Source of the DNA: UBA5009 sp038043185
Lineage (GTDB): Bacteria > Bdellovibrionota > Bdellovibrionia > Bdellovibrionales > Bdellovibrionaceae
DNA: 64,000 nt
NCBI GenBank assembly: GCA_038043185.1
Contig: JBBTCO010000013.1
Span: 1 to 64,000, forward strand
Reading direction: 5' to 3'
Made by a program: the position numbers and the translations under genes. The notes under the pieces are model-generated. The model saw only the letters and a list, made by a program, of their open reading frames with translations, was not told the origin of the DNA and made no database searches. Below, in pieces: positions 35,560 through 43,525 of the stretch (its first letter is position 1; each line of letters begins with the position of its first letter).

Positions 35560-36537
35560 ATGAGCAGCGCCGTTGCCGAAAAAATTCAAAAACTTAAAAT
35601 AGAAAAAAATGCTCTGATTTTGGCTCACTATTACGAAGAAGGCGATATTCAAGACATCGCTGATCATGTCGGCGATAGTTTTTATCTGGCCAAGATGGGA
35701 CAAAAAGCCCAGCAAGATGTGATTTTACTTGCTGGCGTTGTCTTCATGGCCGAAAGCGTGAAGATTCTTAATCCCAAAAAAACAGTTTTAGTTCCTGATT
35801 TAGGTGCCGGTTGCTCTTTGGTGAAGGGCTCACCCTTCGGAAAATATCTCGATTGGAGAAATAAGCATCCGGATGGAATTGCCGTGACCTACATTAATTC
35901 CAGCGCCCAAGTGAAATCAATTTCAGATGTGATCGTGACCTCGTCGAATGCGGCGCAAATTATCGAGGCCATCCCAAAAGAAAGAAAAATTTTATTTGGT
36001 CCTGACCAACATCTTGGAAAATTCTTAAGTAAACAAGTGGGTCGTGAATTTGTTTTATGGCCGGGGGCCTGCGAAGTTCACGTTTTGTTTAATGCAAAAC
36101 GTTTGCACAGCATGATGTTGGATAACCCAACCGCACGAGTGATTGCCCATCCTGAATGTGACGAAAGTGTTTTAAAAATGGCTCATGTGATTGGCTCGAC
36201 TTCAAAATTAATCGAAGAAGTTCAAAAAAATGCTTCAACTAAATTTATTGTAGCAACCGAGACCGGTATCTTTCATCAAATGAAAAAACTTCGCCCTGAT
36301 GTCGAATTGATTCAAGCTCCCGTCGCTGATCAAAATTGTTTGTGCAACAATTGTCCTTACATGAAAATGAACACAATGGAAAAAATCGCTCGAGCGCTTG
36401 AAACCTTAAAACCAAAAATTAGCTTTGACGAGCCTTTGCGAGCAAAAGCTCAAATCAGCCTGGACCGCATGATGGCGATCACCGCAGGTCAGTCAGTCAC
36501 GTGGCCTGAAAAATTTGATTTTTCTCTTCATCTATGA
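35560..36537 (+). CDS. nadA: Quinolinate synthase
   Basis: The 325-residue protein fits NadA: NALILAHYYEEGDIQDIADHVGDS, then GAGCSLVKG with a cluster Cys, WPGACEVHV with the second, and CLCNNCPYMKMNT with the third. It condenses iminoaspartate and dihydroxyacetone phosphate to quinolinate using a [4Fe-4S] cluster, for NAD synthesis. No nadB or nadC is nearby. The next gene overlaps the stop (ATGA). Confidence 0.95.
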   Translation: MSSAVAEKIQKLKIEKNALILAHYYEEGDIQDIADHVGDSFYLAKMGQKAQQDVILLAGVVFMAESVKILNPKKTVLVPDLGAGCSLVKGSPFGKYLDWRNKHPDGIAVTYINSSAQVKSISDVIVTSSNAAQIIEAIPKERKILFGPDQHLGKFLSKQVGREFVLWPGACEVHVLFNAKRLHSMMLDNPTARVIAHPECDESVLKMAHVIGSTSKLIEEVQKNASTKFIVATETGIFHQMKKLRPDVELIQAPVADQNCLCNNCPYMKMNTMEKIARALETLKPKISFDEPLRAKAQISLDRMMAITAGQSVTWPEKFDFSLHL

Positions 36538-37130
36538 TTTTTTCAAAAACGGCTCATGATAATTTAATAAATTTTCTTGGCAATGATTTCATCATTCGAT
36601 TTTCTGCAGATTACGGCTCGCATTCTTCGGACCACCGTCATTTGATTCGCCAAACAATTGCCACCGAATTCGGTGACAATTGGAGTGCGTTGGAGCGACA
36701 AAATTTTTTAGACCTTCAGCAAATTCCAAAAATGCCAAAATTATTCGTAAGCATTTCGCACACTCATGACCACGGTGTTTGGATTGTCGGTCCACGGCCA
36801 GTCGGAATTGACCTCGAGCAAACTTCTCGCATTTCTGAAAAAATTATTGCTCGCGTATGCAGTGCTCAAGAAATATCTAACACGACAAAATTTTTTGGGT
36901 CCTCTCGAGCACTTTGGACAGCCAAAGAATCCGCGTTTAAAGCCCTCAGCGGAACAAGTCAAATTCGTGTGTTGTCTGAAATTGAGATTCTTTGGGATAA
37001 AAAAGGTGAAGTTTCACAGGGTGAGCGCTTTTATTTGTCTGAGTCTGAGACAAATAAAAAAAACTCTTGCAATGGTTTTGCAATCCTCTCTGATTCCTAT
37101 GGTTTCAGTGTCGCCATTTTGAATTCATAA
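36534..37130 (+). CDS. 4'-phosphopantetheinyl transferase (Sfp type)
   Basis: The 198-residue protein has the two metal-binding motifs of the family: GPRPVGIDLEQTSR (the GID motif) and LWTAKESAFKAL (W-x-x-K-E-S). ISHTHDHGVW precedes them as usual. It moves phosphopantetheine from CoA to a carrier protein. No carrier protein gene is seen nearby. It overlaps nadA by four bases, so its expression is tied to NAD synthesis genes, probably by chance of operon history. Confidence 0.88.
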   Translation: MIFSKTAHDNLINFLGNDFIIRFSADYGSHSSDHRHLIRQTIATEFGDNWSALERQNFLDLQQIPKMPKLFVSISHTHDHGVWIVGPRPVGIDLEQTSRISEKIIARVCSAQEISNTTKFFGSSRALWTAKESAFKALSGTSQIRVLSEIEILWDKKGEVSQGERFYLSESETNKKNSCNGFAILSDSYGFSVAILNS

Positions 37131-37241
37131 GTTTTTTAATACAACCGTCTACTAGTTATGCACCTGTTTTTTTATGGTTCTCATTTTAGGTCTTAACTTT
37201 GGTCCAGCACTGGCCGAAGAGATTTATGTGAGGAGAAAAGA

Positions 37242-37640
37242 ATGAAAAAGACCAAAGCTGAACGCAAAAAAAGAATAGCTCCGCGAAAGGAAACCACTCC
37301 AGTTCACGTCTCCTCGATGAGTGCCTTAAGCGATTTTACAAAAATTTTAAAAAATGGCGAAGTTGTTGAGGCTTCCTCGTCTGGTTTGTTGATTCTAGTC
37401 AAACGCGAAGATCTTGTACCGCAAAGCTTACGTAAAAATCTAAATATAGATGTCCTTATTGGTGACCATGTTTTTCTTCGTCTAGATGATATGAACTTAG
37501 AAATCTCTGGCACTGTGGCTCGCACTCAGCTGCTGGGCAAAAAAGGCTACTACATCGCTGTGGATTACAGTGACGATGCTCCAGAGTATTGGAGAGAATG
37601 CTTAATGGATCTCCTTCCACGTCCGGGCGAGCTCGAATAA
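37242..37640 (+). CDS. PilZ-like domain protein
   Basis: This 132-residue product has a basic N-terminus (KKTKAERKKRIAPRK), then a beta-rich domain with VEASSSGLLILVKREDLVP, MNLEISGTVARTQLLGKKGYYIAVDYSD, which resembles a PilZ domain without the canonical RxxxR and D/NxSxxG motifs intact. PilZ domains bind cyclic di-GMP; loss of key residues would mean a non-binding adaptor. The stop codon is the first part of repeat copy 1 (37638-37663). Confidence 0.6.
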   Translation: MKKTKAERKKRIAPRKETTPVHVSSMSALSDFTKILKNGEVVEASSSGLLILVKREDLVPQSLRKNLNIDVLIGDHVFLRLDDMNLEISGTVARTQLLGKKGYYIAVDYSDDAPEYWRECLMDLLPRPGELE

Positions 37641-37663
37641 AGGTACCAGGTCCTAAAAGTCCG
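37638..37663 (+). repeat. 26-base dispersed repeat fused to a stop codon, copy 1
   Basis: TAAAGGTACCAGGTCC followed by TAAAAGTCCG. Identical copies lie at 38949-38974 and 42849-42874. The first three bases are the stop codon of the PilZ-like gene. All three copies have the same orientation and the same position relative to a stop codon. Confidence 0.9.
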
Positions 37664-37713
37664 GGCTTCCGCGTCTAGATGTGTAAATTATATGTATATT
37701 TATAAGGACAACT

Positions 37714-37747
37714 CCACCATTTTTTGCTAAATTGAAAAAATGGTGGA
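37714..37747 (+). promoter_or_regulatory. Perfect hairpin covering the start codon of the Y-family polymerase
   Basis: TCCACCATTTTT (37714-37725) and AAAAATGGTGGA (37736-37747) are a perfect 12-base inverted repeat with a ten-base loop. The ATG at 37740 lies in the 3' arm, and the likely ribosome-binding site AAGGA (37705-37709) lies just outside the 5' arm. In RNA this would bury the start codon; in DNA it could be a repressor site. Confidence 0.6.
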
Positions 37748-38951
37748 TTGGCTTTATATCGACTTCAATTCTTTTTTTGCCTCCTGTGAACAACAAGAAA
37801 ATCCCAGATTGCGTGGCAAACCGATTGCGGTTGTCCCCATGATAACGGATTCAACCAGCTGTTTAGCCGCCAGCTACCCAGCCAAAGCCTTTGGCATTAA
37901 AACTGGGACAAAAGTGAGCGAAGCAAAAAAAATGTGTCCAGGTTTAATTCTGGTACCCTGCCATCACGCCACGTACACGCGATATCATCATCGCGCCATT
38001 GAAGTGATCGAAAGCTGTCTGCCTATTCACAGCGTTTGTTCCATTGATGAAATTTGTTGTGAACTCACGGGCTCTCATAAAAATTTAGAGGTCGCTAAAG
38101 AACAATGTTATAAAATAAAAAATGCTTTAGCCGAAAAATTGGGAATAAGTTTAACGGTATCCATTGGTCTTGGACCAAATATTCTTCTCTCAAAGATGGC
38201 CGCCGATATGAAAAAGCCCGACGGTTTAACTTGGATTGAAAGAAATGAACTGCCTCATAAACTTTATCCTTTGAAGTTGCGTGACATTCCTGGCGTCGGT
38301 CAAAAAATGGAATGGCGACTGAATCAACAGGGCATTCGCACTATGGAAGAACTTCTGGCCTTGAATGAACAACAAATGCGGGCGGTTTGGAAAAGCATCG
38401 TTGGTGCTCGTTACTATCGTTTATTTAAAGGCGAATCTCTTCACACCAAGCGAGGCGAACAAAAATCCTTGAGTCACGAACACGTTCTTCCCCCGATCGA
38501 AAGAAACTACAGTTCAGCTGGAATTATTCTCCAAAAGCTTCTTGTCAAAGCGGCCTTGAGATTACGACGTGGCGAGTGGATGACAAAAAAAGTATCTGTT
38601 TCTGTCCGCTTCATGAACGGTGAACGCTGGAACGAAGATTTATCTTTTCACGAAACTCAAGACACCAGCTTAATGATTTCCTACCTTCTAAAAGCTTACA
38701 AAAAATGCCCCCGTCAACTAAAGCCCATCAAAGTTGGTGTGGCTCTTTTTGATTTCGTGGCAGAAAAAAATCACCAATTATCTTTTTTCGAAAATGAAAA
38801 AAAGAGCGCTTTTTTTAAAGTCGTCGATAAAATAAATGATAAGTATGGAAAAAACACTTTGCACTTAGCGTCTTTGCACGAACATTTAGGAGCCGCGCCC
38901 ACTCACATTGCTTTTAGCCGAATACCTGAGCTGGATGAGCTTGAGGATTAA
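37740..38951 (+). CDS. Y-family DNA polymerase (DinB/UmuC type)
   Basis: The 403-residue protein has the Y-family catalytic signature: YIDFNSFFASCEQ at the start, CLAASYPAKAFGIKTG, then SVCSIDEICCELTG with the SIDE acidic pair. LRDIPGVGQKMEWRL is the thumb helix-hairpin-helix, and a little-finger domain follows. It performs translesion synthesis. The ending (DELED) lacks a clear clamp-binding motif, although HQLSFFENE (about residue 345) could serve as one. Its start codon lies in a hairpin, and its stop is part of repeat copy 2. Confidence 0.92.
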   Translation: MVDWLYIDFNSFFASCEQQENPRLRGKPIAVVPMITDSTSCLAASYPAKAFGIKTGTKVSEAKKMCPGLILVPCHHATYTRYHHRAIEVIESCLPIHSVCSIDEICCELTGSHKNLEVAKEQCYKIKNALAEKLGISLTVSIGLGPNILLSKMAADMKKPDGLTWIERNELPHKLYPLKLRDIPGVGQKMEWRLNQQGIRTMEELLALNEQQMRAVWKSIVGARYYRLFKGESLHTKRGEQKSLSHEHVLPPIERNYSSAGIILQKLLVKAALRLRRGEWMTKKVSVSVRFMNGERWNEDLSFHETQDTSLMISYLLKAYKKCPRQLKPIKVGVALFDFVAEKNHQLSFFENEKKSAFFKVVDKINDKYGKNTLHLASLHEHLGAAPTHIAFSRIPELDELED

Positions 38952-38974
38952 AGGTACCAGGTCCTAAAAGTCCG
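38949..38974 (+). repeat. 26-base dispersed repeat fused to a stop codon, copy 2
   Basis: Identical to the copy at 37638-37663. The TAA is the stop of the Y-family polymerase gene. A truncated coiled-coil membrane gene remnant begins about 20 bases downstream. Confidence 0.9.
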
Positions 38975-38992
38975 GTCAAAACTACAAGCTAT

Positions 38993-39189
38993 AGGAACAA
39001 GCTGAAACCCATGTACAAATTATCTCGGAAGTGATTGAGGGCGAATTGGCAACAAAAGAAGATTTTAGGCAATTAAGAAGCGAAATTCTTCAATTAGAAT
39101 ATCGTCTTACTATCAAGCTTGGAACTATAGTTATGATTGGAATAACTGCTTTGGCAACGATTGTAACAATGGTTATAAAATTCACTTAG
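38993..39189 (+). pseudogene. N-terminally truncated DUF1640-like coiled-coil membrane protein
   Basis: In one frame the sequence reads EQAETHVQIISEVIEGEL, then ATKEDFRQLRSEI and a C-terminal membrane segment, ending at TAG 39187. The EQAE...ATKED pattern and the final anchor match the CCDC90/DUF1640-like family of small bacterial proteins, which should start about 20-30 residues earlier. An in-frame TAG precedes EQAE, so the front is missing. A GTG at 39031 could still start a 52-residue protein. The truncation point lies next to repeat copy 2. Confidence 0.62.
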
Positions 39190-39237
39190 AGCATATCCAA
39201 ACTTGCCCATTTTTAAAATCTTTATCATAATTTAAAT

Positions 39238-39612
39238 ATGAAAAAATTTATCATGGGAATTACTGTCGGCATTTGCATCAGCTTTGCTTTATCTTCGATG
39301 TTTAAATCAAAAACAACGACTCAAACTGAAGATGATTCACTAGGACCAAATGATGAAGTCATTGCAGCACCAATCAAGAAAATGAATCAGACTATTAAAT
39401 TGTCATCTTCAAAAATTCCAGACACTAAGACCCCAGAGCAAATTCAACAATTAAAACCACAAGAAATTCCAGAGAAAAAAATACTCAATATTAATTTATC
39501 CGAAGAACAAGTTTTTAATATAGAAGAACATCTTCAGGATCTGCAAAAAGATCCCTTGACGGTCGACTTAATTTCCCGACTTGAGACAGTTATTCTGACG
39601 CTTCAAAGATAG
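39238..39612 (+). CDS. Small membrane-anchored protein, unknown
   Basis: The 124-residue product has an N-terminal membrane segment (about 4-22) with short basic start, then a Thr/Gln/Pro-rich polar linker, and ends in a helical segment (LSEEQVFNIEEHLQDLQKDP). No family is recognised. It lies between the DUF1640-like remnant and the DUF1592 gene with no overlap. Confidence 0.6.
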   Translation: MKKFIMGITVGICISFALSSMFKSKTTTQTEDDSLGPNDEVIAAPIKKMNQTIKLSSSKIPDTKTPEQIQQLKPQEIPEKKILNINLSEEQVFNIEEHLQDLQKDPLTVDLISRLETVILTLQR

Positions 39613-39692
39613 ATTCGAGCTGGCAGTAGTGCGTCTAGGCTGCATTTACAACTTTTGTATTCTATGAAAGAATTGAGGTGGGGGATTCCACT

Positions 39693-41303
39693 ATGCGAAG
39701 ACTTTGGGGTAAAAACCTAATTTTTCTGGGAGTTATGGCTACTGCTGTAATTGTTGCATTTCAAAACTGTTCAAAAGGCTTTGAAGTTCTTCCCGATAAT
39801 GCGGCCTTAAATCTTTCCAGCTTATCGAGTTCAAATTCACAAGAAAAAGTTAAACGACTTTCTAATTCCGAAATCAATAACAGTTTAAATTATATTTTAG
39901 GCGACACAACGGCTCCGGCAACAAAATCTTTGCCGGCAAATGCGATGGCCCCGTTTGATAATGATGTGCTTTCTCAACAAGTATCAACTCCTTTAATTGA
40001 AGGAATCGAGCAACTGGCGATTGATGTCAGCAAACGTTTATTAGCTGACACAACTCGAAGGAATCAAGTTTTAGGATGTGTCGGAGCTTCAGTTAATGAT
40101 CGCATTTGCATGACCAGTATCGTGAATAAATTTTCGTTATTATTTTTTCGACGTCAACAGCCCGCGACCGACCTCGCTGCATGGATTGATCTTGGTTTAT
40201 CTCAAGCAGCGGCAAACCAAAACTTTTATGACGGAGTCGATACAGTTTTGCGATTGTTCATTATGCATCCTCGATTTACTTATAGAATCGAAAGTGACAG
40301 TGACATCAATCTCAGTTATGCCCGAGCCGAACGATTGGCCTTCTTGATTTGGGGATCAACTCCAGATAGCGCATTATTAAGTCTAGCGGCCCAAGATTTA
40401 TTAAAAACGGCCGAGCAAGTAAAAGCCAAAGCATCTGACATGCTTAAAAAATCCAACGCTTTGCAAAGAGTTCAGCAATTTCATGCTGAATGGTTATCTT
40501 ACGAACGACTTGGTCATGCGACAAATGTTGCAGCCTCGTTAAAGTCCGAGGCCGATGCCATGGTCGAAAAAGTGCTTTTTACTGATCAACGGCCATGGAC
40601 TGATATATTTTCTATGAATCAAACCTATATTGATAATACGGTAGCCGAAATTTATGGGCTGCCCTCATTGCGTGCTCCAACTTGGACGGGTTTTCCGTCT
40701 TCGCGTCGAGGGATTTTATCGACAGGTGCTTTTCTTTCTGCCGGCGCCAAGTTTGGCGACACCAGCCCTACTCAACGTGGAAAATTTATTCGCGAACGCT
40801 TGCTGTGTCAGCGCATTCCGCCACCGCCACCCTCAGTGGACGCCGATGTTCCTCCACCGCCCTCCACTGAAATGAGTGGCCCAGATTGTAAAAAGAAAAG
40901 ATATCTCAGTCATTCCGTGCAGGGATCATCATGTATTGGCTGCCATGCGCAGATGGATCCCATTGGCTTTGGGCTCGAGCAATATGATGTCGTTGGCCGG
41001 TTTCGCAGTTTTGAAAAACTCAGCGATGGAAGTGACAATACAAGTTGTCCAATCGATGGCGCAGGAAGTTTACTTGAAGTCGGCGCTTTCAATGGCCCGG
41101 CTGATTTGACAACTCGATTAATTTCTAGCGGAACTTTGCATTCCTGTATGATGAAACAGTATTTTCATTTTGTTTTTGGCAGAACTGTATCTGTTGCTGA
41201 TGATGGCTTGATATCATCAACGGCTAATCAACTGCAAACCGGAGCCCGATTTAGCGATGTGATTTTAAGCATCGTTGGATCTCAACAGTTTTTGAATCCT
41301 TAA
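39693..41303 (+). CDS. DUF1592/DUF1588-family lipoprotein
   Basis: A hydrophobic start ends in FQNC, a lipobox-like site (Cys near residue 26). Then come DUF1592-type sequence (HPRFTYRIESD, AERLAFLIWGSTPDSALLSLA), DUF1588 (RRGILSTGAFLSAGAKFGDT, TSPTQRGKFIRERLLCQRIPPPP, CIGCHAQMDPIGFGLEQYD) and a short C-terminal DUF1585-like region. The CIGCH looks like a single haem-c or metal site, as in planctomycete and myxobacterial cytochrome-like proteins. The DUF1552 gene follows, the usual pairing. I start at ATG 39693 after GAGGTGG. Confidence 0.88.
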   Translation: MRRLWGKNLIFLGVMATAVIVAFQNCSKGFEVLPDNAALNLSSLSSSNSQEKVKRLSNSEINNSLNYILGDTTAPATKSLPANAMAPFDNDVLSQQVSTPLIEGIEQLAIDVSKRLLADTTRRNQVLGCVGASVNDRICMTSIVNKFSLLFFRRQQPATDLAAWIDLGLSQAAANQNFYDGVDTVLRLFIMHPRFTYRIESDSDINLSYARAERLAFLIWGSTPDSALLSLAAQDLLKTAEQVKAKASDMLKKSNALQRVQQFHAEWLSYERLGHATNVAASLKSEADAMVEKVLFTDQRPWTDIFSMNQTYIDNTVAEIYGLPSLRAPTWTGFPSSRRGILSTGAFLSAGAKFGDTSPTQRGKFIRERLLCQRIPPPPPSVDADVPPPPSTEMSGPDCKKKRYLSHSVQGSSCIGCHAQMDPIGFGLEQYDVVGRFRSFEKLSDGSDNTSCPIDGAGSLLEVGAFNGPADLTTRLISSGTLHSCMMKQYFHFVFGRTVSVADDGLISSTANQLQTGARFSDVILSIVGSQQFLNP

Positions 41304-41327
41304 GAGATTTTTTGCACAGGGGGAAAC

Positions 41328-42851
41328 GTGGCAATTAAACCGATGAATCGAAGAGCCTTCTTAAGAGGTGTTGGAACCATTGGTATTGCTTTGCCTACCC
41401 TAGAAATTATGCTCGAGGAAAAAGCCTTTGCTCAAGCCACAGGGCCGCGTCGTTTTGGTATTTTCTTTTGTGGTCAGTCACTTGGTGCTGATAATGATCG
41501 ACGAAATTTTTTCGTACCACCCAATGCCGGTTTAAATTACACCACTAGCGTTGGTTTGACACCACTCCAAACTCGCAATGTGAAATCGGATGTTTCTGTA
41601 GTTAGTGGTTTATACATTCCCACCGGATTAGGTGCGGGAATGCGAGGACCAGATTTTCATCCTTTCTCCTATTGGCCCATGCTCAATGGAACTTCCAATT
41701 GGACAGGAACACCGCAGTCTGAAGGCAGTGTTATTGGCGAGGGTGCAGACCAAATTATTGGACGCACATTCGGTACAGGAACTAAATTTGCCACCATAAA
41801 CTATCAGGGTCAGCCGCATTTTTATGGCAATGGTGATTTTAATGGACGCGATGTTATTTCATTTAAAAAAAATTCGAATGGATCCATATCGCGAGTTGTA
41901 AATCAAGTCTCTCCACAAGCGGCATTTATCTCATTGTTTGGGACCTTTACTCCTCTCGGTGGAGGCCCTGTAGATCCGAAAGTGCAAGCGGAGTTAGTGA
42001 AACGAAGAAGTATTTTAGATTCGATCTTAAATGATCGCGATAAATTATTACGACAACTTGGTTCCAGTGACCAGCAACGCTTAACCCAACACTTAGATGA
42101 AATTCGTGATTTGGAAAAAAGAATTGTTGCGAGTACACCTTCGTCGGCAAACTCGGCTTGCATAAAACCCAAAGATCCCGGAGCCGATCCAGCAAAAGAT
42201 TTAAGCGCAAGATACAGTAATGAGAAGGCACGGAATTTAATTTTTATGGATCTTATTCATATGGCTTTTGCTTGCGATCTCACTCGAGCAGCAACAATGA
42301 TGCTAACCACAGCACAATGTCATATGTCGGCGAAAAGTATTGATTCTGCGTTCGCTGGTGTTGATTCTGGGTGTGAACCTCACGAAATTGGGCACAACGC
42401 TCGTGGCGCTCCCCAGCAAGCCCCCACAGGAACACCCGTCTCTATTACGAACCCGAACATCGCCGCAAGCGACAGGAATTCCTATGTGATGTCTTTGATT
42501 CACGCTTGGCATGTTGACCAATTTGCGTACCTTGTGCAAAAAATGAAAGCCACTCCTGATGGAACTAAAACATTACTGGATAATTCTGCTTTAATACTTT
42601 GTTTTGAAGGTGGCCATGGTCGATTGCTAAACACAGCAACCGATTCCGACAAACTTATTGGAACGCATTCAACGGAAAATATGGCGATGCTTGTAGCTGG
42701 AAGAGCCGGTGGATTGATGCCTGGGAAACACATTATAAAAACTGGAATTCATCCAGCTCAAGTCACAATCTCGGCGATGAAAGCTGTCGGCTACAGTGGA
42801 TCGAGCTTAGGACAAGTTCAAGGTGATGTACCTGAACTTTTCAAGGCTTAA
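41328..42851 (+). CDS. DUF1552 family exported protein
   Basis: The N-terminus NRRAFLRGVGTIGIALPTLEIM is a Tat-type signal (RRAFL). The body (507 residues) has the DUF1552 pattern: RRFGIFFCGQSLG, DRDKLLRQLGSSDQQRLTQHLDEIRDLEKRI, MDLIHMAFACDLTRAATMML and a late CFEGGHGR. The family belongs to the alkaline-phosphatase/sulfatase-like superfamily and is always found with DUF1592 proteins; its reaction is unknown. AGGGGG precedes the GTG start. The stop is part of repeat copy 3. Confidence 0.9.
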   Translation: MAIKPMNRRAFLRGVGTIGIALPTLEIMLEEKAFAQATGPRRFGIFFCGQSLGADNDRRNFFVPPNAGLNYTTSVGLTPLQTRNVKSDVSVVSGLYIPTGLGAGMRGPDFHPFSYWPMLNGTSNWTGTPQSEGSVIGEGADQIIGRTFGTGTKFATINYQGQPHFYGNGDFNGRDVISFKKNSNGSISRVVNQVSPQAAFISLFGTFTPLGGGPVDPKVQAELVKRRSILDSILNDRDKLLRQLGSSDQQRLTQHLDEIRDLEKRIVASTPSSANSACIKPKDPGADPAKDLSARYSNEKARNLIFMDLIHMAFACDLTRAATMMLTTAQCHMSAKSIDSAFAGVDSGCEPHEIGHNARGAPQQAPTGTPVSITNPNIAASDRNSYVMSLIHAWHVDQFAYLVQKMKATPDGTKTLLDNSALILCFEGGHGRLLNTATDSDKLIGTHSTENMAMLVAGRAGGLMPGKHIIKTGIHPAQVTISAMKAVGYSGSSLGQVQGDVPELFKA

Positions 42852-42874
42852 AGGTACCAGGTCCTAAAAGTCCG
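42849..42874 (+). repeat. 26-base dispersed repeat fused to a stop codon, copy 3
   Basis: Identical to the copies at 37638 and 38949. The TAA ends the DUF1552 gene. It fills almost the whole gap to the convergent gene that ends at 42880. Confidence 0.9.
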
Positions 42875-42879
42875 AGATC

Positions 42880-43524
42880 CTAAAGCTCAAAAAATTTTGG
42901 TAAATCTTTTTCGCTCACCAAGAGCAGCGAGTAATGAGGCGGCAGGAACCAACTGATTACTTCCGCAATACCCTGATGTTCAGACTCCGGAGGATTTCCC
43001 AAACACTCTAAAGAAATCGCTAAATCGAAATTTTTTCCATCTTGTGACAACATCAAAACTTTAACGGCAAAAAGACCTTGATCACGAAAAAATTCACGTA
43101 AAATTTTTCTTACATATAAAGGCAAGTATTCTAAACTTGGCTCCCCATACTGGTATTTTTCATTAACTTGAATTTCAACAGTTCCCGCTTTGCGATCTTC
43201 AGCTACATGATAAAAATATCCGCTCTCTTTAAAATGCCAAATCATCCCGTAAGTGAAAACATAATCTGGATATTCTTTTGTTGGATTAACAACCAGACCA
43301 ATTCCCTTGTCTGACAACCATTGAATAATTTTTGAAGTAGGTTCCGTCGCTTTTTCAGAAATTTGCGTTAACAAATAAGGTAAACCATCGGGACCTGTTT
43401 GTGGCGCTTCAGATAAAATATCTAATGAAGACTGAGTCAAACTATGAAAAAAGAGATTCTCCCATTGAGTGTCCCTTTTCTCTTCAGGCACAGCAATCAG
43501 TTGATGAATTTGTGGGTCTTGCAA
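42880..43524 (-). CDS. Unknown cytoplasmic protein
   Basis: I do not recognise this acidic 214-residue protein. It has no signal peptide; the middle (PDYVFTYGMIWHFKESGYF, then YLPLYVRKILREFFRDQG) looks like a globular alpha/beta fold of the kind seen in enhanced-serine-sensitivity or SseB-like proteins, but this is a weak impression. It starts with TTG, six bases after AGGAG, one base past the stop of the upstream 1042-residue gene, so the two are one operon. Confidence 0.6.
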   Translation of the reverse strand: MQDPQIHQLIAVPEEKRDTQWENLFFHSLTQSSLDILSEAPQTGPDGLPYLLTQISEKATEPTSKIIQWLSDKGIGLVVNPTKEYPDYVFTYGMIWHFKESGYFYHVAEDRKAGTVEIQVNEKYQYGEPSLEYLPLYVRKILREFFRDQGLFAVKVLMLSQDGKNFDLAISLECLGNPPESEHQGIAEVISWFLPPHYSLLLVSEKDLPKFFEL

Positions 43525-43525
43525 A

